Origin: Thermoplasmata archaeon | GTDB taxonomy: Archaea > Thermoplasmatota > Thermoplasmata > Methanomassiliicoccales > Methanomethylophilaceae | Reading direction: 5' to 3' | Length of the DNA stretch: 51,001 nucleotides | Assembly: GCA_015063285.1 (NCBI GenBank) | Contig: SUST01000010.1 | Span: 1 to 51,001 of the forward strand | Shown: positions 17,238-24,000 of the stretch, piece after piece | Layout: each line of letters starts with the position of its first letter | How positions within the stretch are numbered: the first letter of the stretch is position 1 | The notes under the pieces: model-generated | The model's input: only the letters and a program-made list of their open reading frames with translations | The model's database searches: none | What the model was told of the DNA's origin: nothing | Made by a program: the position numbers and the translations under genes

Positions 17238-17292
17238 ATTGCAGGTATTTCCGGCCTTATAGGACTGCAATCATAGCCGGAGTTAACTGCAA
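17238..17292 (+). promoter_or_regulatory. Possible pseudoknot in the 5' leader of the small Cys-rich gene
   Basis: Two interleaved complementary pairs lie between promoter and start codon: ATTGCAG (17238-17244) with CTGCAAT (17265-17271), and TCCGGC (17250-17255) with GCCGGA (17276-17281). That order is an H-type pseudoknot. A second CTGCAA (17287-17292), next to the SD-like GGGGG (17297-17301), could compete for the first strand. It may be a cis-acting RNA switch; no known riboswitch class was recognised. Confidence 0.4.
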
Positions 17293-17309
17293 GTTGGGGG
17301 ACCGATTAG

Positions 17310-17573
17310 ATGGATGGAGATACGTGTAACGTTGGAAGTTACATTCCGCATGCACAGTCCAGGATTAGATTGGACAAGTTCTCGTCGAAAGATGAGATGT
17401 GCGTATACTGTGCATGCGGACGTATCGTCGCACTCGACCGCTCAGAGATGAAGCTCAAGCTAGCCCTAGGAAAAGACCTTGAGTGCACTACCTGTCGGAA
17501 CCGGAGAATCTCCGAAGAGATCGATTACCTAAACAACCTCTATGATGGTATAATCACAGAGGAAAGTTATTAA
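17310..17573 (+). CDS. Small Cys-rich protein of unknown function
   Basis: I do not recognise this 87-residue protein. It has MCVYCACGRIVALDRS (about 30-45) and ECTTCRNRRISEEIDYLNNL (about 58-77); the C-x2-C-x-C and C-x2-C groups make a zinc-ribbon-like fold likely. The N-terminal 30 residues are polar and the C-terminus acidic. It has its own promoter with a repeated upstream element and a structured leader, so its expression is probably tightly controlled. It ends with TAA. A dyad and three TATA-like words follow before the 3' end of topA. Confidence 0.7.
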   Translation: MDGDTCNVGSYIPHAQSRIRLDKFSSKDEMCVYCACGRIVALDRSEMKLKLALGKDLECTTCRNRRISEEIDYLNNLYDGIITEESY

Positions 17574-17591
17574 TTCTAAGAAAGTTAGAGC

Positions 17592-17630
17592 GTAACACTA
17601 ATTTAATTTTCGTGTTACTGTATAAAAAGG
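17592..17630 (+). promoter_or_regulatory. NikR-like dyad followed by a TATA box
   Basis: GTAACAC-N13-GTGTTAC (17592-17618) is a perfect dyad directly followed by TGTATAAAAAGG (17619-17630). CGTGTTACT is repeated in the nikR promoter (22119-22127). GTGTTAC/GTAACAC half-sites are, to my recollection, reported for some NikR regulons. The downstream plus-strand DNA has no gene before the topA 3' end. Confidence 0.4.
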
Positions 17631-17663
17631 TCAAGTTACTTACTATAAAACGTTTCACAACAC

Positions 17664-17694
17664 CTTATAAATTGGATTGGATGACACATCCAAT
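17664..17694 (+). promoter_or_regulatory. TATA-like box and ATTGGAT-N5-ATCCAAT palindrome
   Basis: CTTATAAA (about 17663-17670) is followed by ATTGGATG-ACA-CATCCAAT (17676-17694). The same palindrome core covers the start of the surface-protein gene at 21565-21583. Read on the minus strand it could also be the topA terminator stem, since it lies 12 bases after the topA stop. Confidence 0.45.
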
Positions 17695-17705
17695 AAAGCA
17701 GCATA

Positions 17706-20000
17706 TCACTCTGTTGATGATTTCTTCTTGACAGGAGCTTTTGAAGTGCGCACAGTCTTCTTCTTGCCGGGACAATCGGGATTGATACACTCCTCAAGAG
17801 TACCAACCTTGATCATTGGTGCTTTACAGATCGCACATGCCTTACCGAGAGGTGTTACAGTACCCCTGGGCCTCAGAGGATAGGTCTGTGTACACGTCGG
17901 CCATGAAGAACATCCTGCGAACCTCCTTCCCGCCTTAGAGAACATCACCCTGATGTGACCGTTGTTACATGTAGGACATAGACCGAGATCGTTCATTGCG
18001 ACATTGCTAGTACACTTGGGGTCGATACACTGAACTGAAGGAGGATTGCCCCTTCTGATGATCTTCAACTGAGGCAGGCCGCAAACTGGGCATGTCGTAT
18101 CAACTGTCTGGATGAGAGCTCCTCTGGGAAGCGGATATGCACGCTTACAATCGGGATATCCGTCACATCCGATGAAATTACCGTTCTTCGATCTCTTCAC
18201 GGACATGTTCTTACCGCATGTGGGGCAGACTCCGATATGCTGCTGTGAATGCAGCGCATCCTTGATCTCCTTTCCGATGTCTTCGGACTCATTGGAGATC
18301 TTTACTGCGACATCGTGCAGCATATCCTGAGATTCCGATACTACGGAATCCAATGTCCTCTTGCCTTCGGAAATCGAGAGCATATCCAACTCCAGCTTGG
18401 CGGTCATGTCAGGCTCGGTAATGCCTCCACCGTGCTTCTCAAGCGACTTGGTGAGCGCTATTCCGCTCGGAGTGGGGATCATGTAGTTACCTTGCACATA
18501 ATTCCTAGAGAACAGTTTGCCGATGATGTCGTGCCTTGTACTCTTGGTACCAAGCTGCAACCTGTCCATCTCCTGAATGAGAGAACCCTGATTGTACCTG
18601 TAAGGCGGTTTGGTCTCCGATTCCACAATGCTCATGGATCTGACATCGACCTCTTCTCCTTCTTTGAGAACAGGGAGCCTGCTCTCATTGGCCGGGAGGT
18701 ATTTCTTGTAATACTTCTTCCAACCGGGCTCCTTTAGGACGTATCCATTGGACTCGAATCTCTCCCCTTCGACATCGATGACACACTGCGTCACCTCCGC
18801 CTTTGCGTTGGGTGCTACGGTTGCGAGGAACCTCCTCACTATGAGCTCGTAGAGCTTCCACTTGTCCCCTTTCATCTTGTCGGAGGTTGCTCCGGCTGTA
18901 GGATATATAGGCGGATGGTCCGTTGTTGTCCTCTTTCCCTTGGAGGGGTATATCTTCTCCTGGGAGAGTATCTCTGAGACCTCTGCCTTGAAATCGGAAT
19001 CCTTGAGCTTGTCCAGCACAGACCTCAGATTAAGGCTCTTCGGATACTCGGTGTTCTCGGTACGGGGATACGATATGTATCCTCCGGTGTACAGATCCTC
19101 GGCCAGTTTCATGGCTGTGGTCGGAGGGATACCGATCTTGTTGGCCTCCACCTGCATCATGGTGGTATCGAAAGGCGCGGGCCTGTACTCGTCCTTCAAT
19201 TCGGAGACGTATTTGGCCACTGTACCTGTCTTGCATCCCTTGACCTTGTCAAGGACGGATTCGGCATCCTCTTTCTTCCAGAAGGGATTCTTCTCATGAT
19301 CGCCCTTGAAAGCAAGCATTCCGAACTTGCCTATTACATTCCAATAGGGGACAGGGACGAAGTTTTCGATCTCTTCGTGCCTGTCGACAAGCAGTTTCAG
19401 AGTAGGGCTCTGGACCCTACCGACGGACATGAAGTTATTTCCAACCTGTCCGGATGACAATGAAATTAATCTGGTGAGAACGGCACCCCAGGACAGGTCT
19501 ACGATCTGTCTTGCCTCAGCGGCATCGGCCAGTTTCTCATCGGGGTCGGCAAGATTGTTGAAGGCTGCTTCGACCTCACCCTTGGTCAGTGCACTGAACT
19601 TTGCCCTCTTGACCTTTGTCATATCGGCATCGATGGCCTTTACGGTCTCCATACCGATGAGTTCTCCTTCCCTGTCGTAGTCGGTTGCGATGATTATCTC
19701 GTCCGCTTTGGAAGCAAGGTCCCTGATAGAGCTGAGAATGGATTTCACACGGACCGTCTTGACCTGAGGGGCATACACAAGATCTGCGGGCTTGATTGCG
19801 CCCCAATCGTTGTACTCCCTAGGATAGTCCAATTCAATGATGTGACCTCTGAGGCTGACGACATCGTAGTCGTCGCCTCCAGCTGAGAAGGAAATAACAG
19901 TAGCTCCGCTGCTAGATGATGACGTGGATTTACCATCCGACAGAATGGTCGAGATCCTTCTTGCGGCATTCGCCTTCTCAGTGATGATGAGCTTTCTCAT
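17706..20000 (-). CDS. topA: DNA topoisomerase I, type IA, with C-terminal zinc ribbons
   Basis: Relaxes negatively supercoiled DNA by single-strand passage. The 764-residue protein has the Toprim domain at the N-terminus (EKANAARRI, ATDYDREGELIG), GRVQSPTLKLLVDRH, and the catalytic tyrosine Y311 in YISYPRTENT. LQLGTKSTRHDIIGKL and TPSGIALTKSLEKH complete the core by about residue 560. Four C-terminal zinc ribbons follow: CPTC...C...C, CPVC...C...C, CPTC...C...C and CAIC...C...C. The last 15 residues are Lys-rich. Start ATG 20000 is set by MRKLIITEKANAARR; a TATA-like box with CCAACTAA lies about 25-40 bases upstream. Confidence 0.95.
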   Translation of the reverse strand: MRKLIITEKANAARRISTILSDGKSTSSSSSGATVISFSAGGDDYDVVSLRGHIIELDYPREYNDWGAIKPADLVYAPQVKTVRVKSILSSIRDLASKADEIIIATDYDREGELIGMETVKAIDADMTKVKRAKFSALTKGEVEAAFNNLADPDEKLADAAEARQIVDLSWGAVLTRLISLSSGQVGNNFMSVGRVQSPTLKLLVDRHEEIENFVPVPYWNVIGKFGMLAFKGDHEKNPFWKKEDAESVLDKVKGCKTGTVAKYVSELKDEYRPAPFDTTMMQVEANKIGIPPTTAMKLAEDLYTGGYISYPRTENTEYPKSLNLRSVLDKLKDSDFKAEVSEILSQEKIYPSKGKRTTTDHPPIYPTAGATSDKMKGDKWKLYELIVRRFLATVAPNAKAEVTQCVIDVEGERFESNGYVLKEPGWKKYYKKYLPANESRLPVLKEGEEVDVRSMSIVESETKPPYRYNQGSLIQEMDRLQLGTKSTRHDIIGKLFSRNYVQGNYMIPTPSGIALTKSLEKHGGGITEPDMTAKLELDMLSISEGKRTLDSVVSESQDMLHDVAVKISNESEDIGKEIKDALHSQQHIGVCPTCGKNMSVKRSKNGNFIGCDGYPDCKRAYPLPRGALIQTVDTTCPVCGLPQLKIIRRGNPPSVQCIDPKCTSNVAMNDLGLCPTCNNGHIRVMFSKAGRRFAGCSSWPTCTQTYPLRPRGTVTPLGKACAICKAPMIKVGTLEECINPDCPGKKKTVRTSKAPVKKKSSTE

Positions 20001-20021
20001 TAGCTTACCACAACAATCCAG

Positions 20022-20086
20022 AACGTATTTATTTAGTTGGGTGGTCGGTTCAGCAGAGTTTTTCAGGCTATATACAAAGTATATAG
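20022..20086 (-). promoter_or_regulatory. topA promoter region with a palindrome
   Basis: On the minus strand CCAACTAAATAAATAC (about 20025-20040) is the likely TATA region of topA. Further upstream CTATATAC-AAA-GTATATAG (20068-20086) is a perfect 8-base dyad that may be an operator. Confidence 0.45.
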
Positions 20087-20102
20087 GAAAATACAGGAAA
20101 AC

Positions 20103-20126
20103 AGCCGGCCCTTCTCAGAGCCGGCT
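20103..20126 (-). terminator. Terminator after the surface-protein gene
   Basis: AGCCGGC...GCCGGCT (arms 20103-20109 and 20120-20126) lies ten bases after the stop of the minus-strand surface-protein gene. On the minus strand it is followed by a T-rich GTTTTCCTGTATTTT. Confidence 0.65.
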
Positions 20127-20135
20127 TTGTTTATC

Positions 20136-21566
20136 TCAACCATCTATGCTTGATTTTTTCTTTCTTACAAAGAATACTGCGGCAATAACAGCGATGACGA
20201 GCAATACTATCAGAACGATAGCCCAGATAGGCATATCGAATCCCGAACTAGGCTGTATCGTGGATGTTATGCAGTACAGCTTCCCATCATTCTTTGCGAA
20301 GATGACCTCTCCGTTTGGCCCTATCTTGATCGGATTGGTGTTATCAGTCTGGGGGGTTCCGACCTTGATATCGAAACTCCTGATATCCCCGGTCTTTTTG
20401 TTGTATTCGAAACAGATCAATCCGTCAACAGGACTCAAGGGATTGGGCGCTCCCGCCGGAGACACGTATCCTCTGACGAATCCATCATCTCCCGCTGCCA
20501 CCGCGATGTTGCTGTATGTCTTTCCGAGACGGCTGTCCACATCAGTAGTGGCCTTGATCTTGCCGTCTTTCATATCGAATACTTTGAAACTCAATCCGGT
20601 CTGCGCGAAACCCAAGCCCCCGACAACGATCATACAGGAACCATAGGAATCATTGTAACCATTGGACCAATACTTCGCAGTATCCGACTTGAACTTACCG
20701 TCAGAGCCGACATCGATCAGGAATATGGTCTTGTAATCGTCCCCTAGCCTTGGAGGGGCAAACATGGAATCCCAATGGGTCGTCACTATTACCGTGTCGT
20801 CGAAGCATTGGATGAAACCGCTGTTCCAAAACGTTGACTGGATTTCGGTCATCTCAAAGCTGTCCTTCAAATCTCCAGTAGCCTTGTCCACACTGTAGAC
20901 GATACGTTTGGCGGTATCCGATTCCCCTATACCTGGATAGAACAGACACTTGTCCCCGAATGCTAATGAAACCGTTAATGTGAATGAATCGATGTAGAAG
21001 AAGAACTTCTGCGACCATTTCTGACTCTGAACATTGTCCGCAGAGCTTTTGTCCTCATCCTTGGCAGAGAAACAGGTGCAGGTCTTATCGGCTTTTACCA
21101 CATACCAATAGCCGTCGTCATAGTAACCCTGATCGGAAGATGTCCCGAGACTGTATAATTTGTTGAGATCGAGGTCATATACGTTTCCGGAAGCCGGGTC
21201 CAAAACATAATTGTCACCGACAGAGACATAATCCACACCGCTATCCTTGCCGGTAGGTACAGTCTTGACAACCTGTCCGGTCTTGATCTCTATCTTTTGG
21301 AGATCGCCGGTCTTAAAGGAAGCATAGATGTACTCTCCCGCGACAGCATAACCGCGGACATTCTCCTTTGACCAAACTGTATCGATTGTTACATCATTGA
21401 TACCATTTGACGATGACAAGGATTCCATCAGCTCTCCGCTGAATCTATAGTCGCTGCTTGATGCATCCGAATCCTCCACAGTGCTACAAATGACAACAAA
21501 GGAAGCAACCAATAGAACAAGGATCGCTATAGTTGTCTTTGCCTTGATTACAGTAATACCGTTCAT
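20136..21566 (-). CDS. Membrane-anchored extracellular propeller-like protein
   Basis: No specific function recognised. From ATG 21566 the protein has 476 residues: an N-terminal signal segment (about 7-27, TTIAILVLLVASFVVICSTV), a long extracellular part, one C-terminal membrane helix (WAIVLIVLLVIAVIAAVFF) and a basic end RKKKSSIDG. The extracellular part has repeated strands of the PQQ-like/quinoprotein propeller kind (YIYASFKTGDLQKIEIKTGQ, YVLDPASGNVYDLDLNKL, IVYSVDKATGDLKDSFEM, LICFEYNKKTGDIRSFDI). A frame extension to 21632 would put 22 residues before the signal segment and is unlikely. A palindrome overlaps its start and probable transcription start. Confidence 0.75.
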   Translation of the reverse strand: MNGITVIKAKTTIAILVLLVASFVVICSTVEDSDASSSDYRFSGELMESLSSSNGINDVTIDTVWSKENVRGYAVAGEYIYASFKTGDLQKIEIKTGQVVKTVPTGKDSGVDYVSVGDNYVLDPASGNVYDLDLNKLYSLGTSSDQGYYDDGYWYVVKADKTCTCFSAKDEDKSSADNVQSQKWSQKFFFYIDSFTLTVSLAFGDKCLFYPGIGESDTAKRIVYSVDKATGDLKDSFEMTEIQSTFWNSGFIQCFDDTVIVTTHWDSMFAPPRLGDDYKTIFLIDVGSDGKFKSDTAKYWSNGYNDSYGSCMIVVGGLGFAQTGLSFKVFDMKDGKIKATTDVDSRLGKTYSNIAVAAGDDGFVRGYVSPAGAPNPLSPVDGLICFEYNKKTGDIRSFDIKVGTPQTDNTNPIKIGPNGEVIFAKNDGKLYCITSTIQPSSGFDMPIWAIVLIVLLVIAVIAAVFFVRKKKSSIDG

Positions 21567-21598
21567 TGGATGTATAATCCAATAAAGATATTTACAGT
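21565..21598 (-). promoter_or_regulatory. Promoter/operator of the surface-protein gene
   Basis: ATTGGAT-GTATA-ATCCAAT (21565-21583) overlaps the ATG on the minus strand. A TATA-like AAATATCTTTA (about 21586-21596) lies just upstream, so the palindrome would cover the transcription start. This is the same palindrome as at 17676-17694. Confidence 0.5.
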
Positions 21599-21647
21599 TG
21601 CTGGACCCAGATATCGCAGATACTACAGTCATTTGAAGCGAGATGCC

Positions 21648-22088
21648 TCAGTGCCTGTGGCCTACATGATGGAGGTTGCCAGTAGACGGTGCGACCATGG
21701 TGAGCCTGCCCCTTAGGACACCTTTGATGCTGGTTACCTCTGAAGCAAAATTCTTCAGGTTCTTGAGCCTGTCCTCGCAGATCAGGATCTCCATACATTT
21801 ATCCTCGTCAAGGTGGATATGGACAGACGTCTTGACAAGACCGTGGTGCTGATGCTGGATGTCCGTGAGCTTATCGCCCACAGTAGAATTGGTATGGTCA
21901 TACACCATGACAATAGTGCCTACCATCCACTCATCATCATTCTTCCATTCGTTCTCTGCAAGGGAATCACGGACAAGATCGCGCAATGCTTCCGATCTGC
22001 TGCTATAGCCTTTCTTTGCTATGTCCTCATCAAAAGCTTCCAAAAGGTTCGGTTCGAGTGAAACTCCTATGCGCGTAACGCCTGTCAT
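21648..22088 (-). CDS. nikR: Nickel-responsive regulator NikR
   Basis: Ribbon-helix-helix DNA-binding protein that represses nickel uptake when nickel binds. The 146-residue protein has the N-terminal RHH domain (TRIGVSLEPNLLEAFDEDIA, KKGYSSRSEALRDLVRDSL), VGTIVMVYDHTN, then the nickel site HQHHGLVKTSVHIHLDEDKC with the expected His and Cys ligands, and the ACT-like end (LKNFASEVTSIKGVLRGRLT). Length is as usual (about 135-150). A His-rich tail NLHHVGHRH closes the protein. Its promoter contains GTGTTAC, matching one half of the dyad at 17592-17618. HypA and HypD at 28426-29894 are further nickel-related genes in the window. Confidence 0.95.
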   Translation of the reverse strand: MTGVTRIGVSLEPNLLEAFDEDIAKKGYSSRSEALRDLVRDSLAENEWKNDDEWMVGTIVMVYDHTNSTVGDKLTDIQHQHHGLVKTSVHIHLDEDKCMEILICEDRLKNLKNFASEVTSIKGVLRGRLTMVAPSTGNLHHVGHRH

Positions 22089-22107
22089 GCATACTGAATG
22101 TGTATTC

Positions 22108-22127
22108 TACGATAAAAACGTGTTACT
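22108..22127 (-). promoter_or_regulatory. nikR promoter with half-site
   Basis: On the minus strand AGTAACACG (22119-22127) directly precedes the TATA-like TTTTTATC. Only one clear half-site is present, so autoregulation is a guess. Confidence 0.35.
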
Positions 22128-22151
22128 AATTAAGATTGTATGGAGACAAAT

Positions 22152-22178
22152 AAAAGGCCAGATGGCCGAATGGCCATC
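22152..22178 (-). terminator. Terminator after the coiled-coil protein gene
   Basis: GATGGCC-GAAT-GGCCATC (22161-22178), followed on the minus strand by TGGCCTTTTATTT, lies 13 bases after the gene's stop. Confidence 0.65.
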
Positions 22179-22191
22179 CGTGTTTTAGGAA

Positions 22192-22602
22192 TCAGAAAGT
22201 GTCGTCCTTCTCTTTCTTGATTCTCTCTTTCTCGGCCTTTGCCTCGGCATCGGACGCCTCGATCTCCTCGAGCTTCGCATCCCTGTCCGCCTTGATGTTC
22301 TCCCTCTCCTCGGACCCTTTAGCCCTGATCTCCTCGAGCTGTGCCTCCCATTCCTCGATGAGTTTCCTGGAGTCGTTGATCTTCTGGACCAGTGAGTCGA
22401 AGCAGTCCTTATGAGATTCGTCACCGTCGTATGTGAAGCGATAGTATTCCTTTCCGATAGTCTCGTAGCATTCTTTGACTTTCTCTTTCTCGGACTTTAT
22501 CTGAGATTGAATCTTGCTAGTATCCTTTGTCTCGTTGAACTTACTCGATATGGATTTTGTCGATGCTTTTGTCTTCTCGAGGGTCTTTTCAAAAAATCCC
22601 AT
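22192..22602 (-). CDS. Coiled-coil protein of unknown function
   Basis: A 136-residue, highly charged soluble protein. It starts MGFFEKTLEKTKASTKSISS, contains a conserved-looking KECYETIGKEYYRFTYDGDE near residue 43-62, and from about residue 70 to the end is a long Glu/Lys-rich helix suited to a coiled coil (LIEEWEAQLEEIRAKGSEER, DAEAKAEKERIKKEKDDTF). The YETIGKEYY segment recalls small prokaryotic proteins that carry a C-terminal zinc ribbon, but no ribbon is present here. It has its own TATA-like region (22631-22645) and a terminator. Confidence 0.7.
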   Translation of the reverse strand: MGFFEKTLEKTKASTKSISSKFNETKDTSKIQSQIKSEKEKVKECYETIGKEYYRFTYDGDESHKDCFDSLVQKINDSRKLIEEWEAQLEEIRAKGSEERENIKADRDAKLEEIEASDAEAKAEKERIKKEKDDTF

Positions 22603-22645
22603 GGTTTATCGCCGGACAGTAAATTAGTTGGCGATTATTTATTAT

Positions 22646-22907
22646 ATGCCCAGATGAGAGTCTGATTTCTCTTCCGTTTAGGTTTAAAATGTATCAACCA
22701 GTTTTTGTATTGTACGGCTTACCGTTCCAATCTGAGAGCTTCATAAGACTCGGCCCTTCCTTTCCAGGCCTGAGTATGCTTGATTATCGATATCATGTAT
22801 TCTCAATTGCCTATCGATATCTACATCTCTTGCCCCCTTTCGCGATTTACACTTTCTCTGAGCATAATACGATTTGTTTTATATATCGTCAGAGAGTAGT
22901 TCGTTTT
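22646..22907. other. Gene-poor AT-rich stretch before the structured RNA region
   Basis: No coding region could be supported here. It holds two copies of TATCGATATC (22785-22794 and 22812-22821) and a TATA-like TTTTATATAT (22877-22886) about 25-30 bases before the GC-rich hairpin region. These may be the upstream control elements and promoter of the RNA gene. Confidence 0.5.
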
Positions 22908-23196
22908 GACTAACGCAACCATTACTCCACAGTAATGAAGCCGGTCAACCGGCTGTTAGGGGCACGCGCCGGGGGTCCATCCCCGGAGAGCGCGGTATCG
23001 CGCCGAAAGGTACGTATCGCGTGATCGCGTGTCGTGCCGCCAGACGTCATGTCGCACCGTTATGGTGCAGGGGTCATTCCCGCGACGGCACAGACTGGTG
23101 GGGGCAGGGGTCATTCCCTACCTCACCAGTCACCAAGTAGTGGGTCAAGCCACTGCGAAACCTACTACTCGGCAGAGGGGCCTAGCCCCCCTGCCA
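22908..23196 (+). ncRNA. Candidate structured RNA with repeated GGUCA-loop hairpins
   Basis: A GC-rich block in AT-rich flanks made almost wholly of stem-loops. Stems: CATTAC/GTAATG (22920-22937), AGCCGG/CCGGCT (22939-22954), CCGGGG/CCCCGG (22969-22986), GCGCG/CGCGC (22990-23003), GTGCCG/CGGCAC (23034-23091, enclosing GCACC/GGTGC and GGG/CCC), GACTGGTG/CACCAGTC (23093-23131, enclosing GGG/CCC), AGTGG/CCACT (23139-23154) and GGCAG/CTGCC (23171-23195). Five hairpins share a GG-TC-(A/C) loop, and CAGGGGTCATTCCC occurs twice (23068-23081 and 23105-23118). A TATA box at 22877-22886 favours the plus strand, but the strand is not certain. Size is near that of archaeal SRP RNA or RNase P RNA, yet I could not find the GGAA/AGCAG core of SRP helix 8 or the GGAAGUC and ACAGA elements of RNase P. 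Confidence 0.6.
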
Positions 23197-23266
23197 CCAT
23201 GTTATAACCATCAGTGATGACAGATATCCGGCCAGACTTTAGTCTTCAAGAACGAAGGGTGCATCC

Positions 23267-23866
23267 ATGCAAAGTATATTCATCATCATAGGCCACCGTG
23301 CTAAGACTACTGGCGACTTTGAATTCAATGATCTCCCGGGTTCAGGAGGGGGCATCGACACATTAGCGAGATGTCTAGCCACCACCTTCTGCCTAAGCAA
23401 TGGAATCAGAAAAGAGCCCTAGGCTTTACTAATCCTCCAAGGCGGAAAGGACGCTCCTAAGACGATCAGAGTGTGCGGCACTGAACTCAAGGGATTGAAT
23501 CCGGATGAGAGGAGTATTGGAGGAATCATACGGGCTGCTCTGAACAAAAAAGCGGAAAGGGGGACATGGACGACAGTCAGCCCCGGAGTGTATGTGTCCA
23601 AAGCATCTTTCGGTGAAGTCCTTCACGAACTGTCAGAGAATGGGGCATCGTTTATTTATCTCAGGGAAGACGGCGAAGACATCATCGATTTCGAATTTCC
23701 GGAACATCCCTGCTTCATCCTGGGCGACAATACCGACCTTACCGAATCGGAAGAAAGTACTCTGCACTCATATCCATGCATAAATGTCTCCGTCGGACCT
23801 CGCAGCTACCATGCTGACCATTGCATCACCATGGTGCAGATCGAATTCGACCGCAGAAATCTATGA
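23267..23866 (+). CDS. trmY: tRNA (pseudouridine-54 N1) methyltransferase with in-frame amber codon 52
   Basis: SPOUT-class methyltransferase that makes m1-pseudouridine at tRNA position 54. The frame runs 199 codons from ATG 23267 to TGA 23864-23866 and is interrupted only by TAG at 23420-23422. Both halves belong to the family: before the amber IFIIIGHRAKTTGDFEFNDL, PGSGGGIDTLARC and LSNGIRK; after it GTELKGLNPDERSIGGIIRA, SPGVYVSKASFGEVLHEL, YLREDGED, FILGDNTDLTESEE and SVGPRSYHADHC. Reading the TAG gives the usual length of about 200. Pyrrolysine is the likely residue because Methanomassiliicoccales decode UAG with the pyl system. An internal GTG at 23471 would give only a 131-residue fragment. 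SD-like GGGTG lies five bases before the ATG. Confidence 0.88.
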
Positions 23867-24000
23867 ACACACAGATTGTAGGTTCGCATCACTCAATGAG
23901 TTCATCATCAATCCGCTGAACAATTGTTTATGTGCTGTGTCCCACGATTAAGGCAATCCAGAATGATATGTTTTTAACGGTGTTCCCCAATTCGTCACTC

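Noticed and set aside
17677-17883. Plus-strand ORF opposite the end of topA
   Set aside because: Antisense of the topA zinc-ribbon region with no similarity recognised; only the promoter-like elements before it are kept.
22908-23196. SRP RNA or RNase P RNA
   Set aside because: Size fits, but the conserved cores could not be found on either strand by eye. Not excluded; a covariance search would decide.
23029-23217. Short plus-strand ORF inside the GC-rich hairpin region
   Set aside because: No SD or family resemblance, and it crosses the stems that explain the region better as RNA.
23471-23866. trmY as a 131-residue protein from an internal GTG
   Set aside because: It would lose the first 68 residues, including conserved N-terminal TrmY motifs that are intact upstream of the TAG.
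23267-23866. trmY as a pseudogene
   Set aside because: Only one TAG interrupts it, with the frame and all motifs preserved on both sides, and TAG is not used as a stop in any other gene here.
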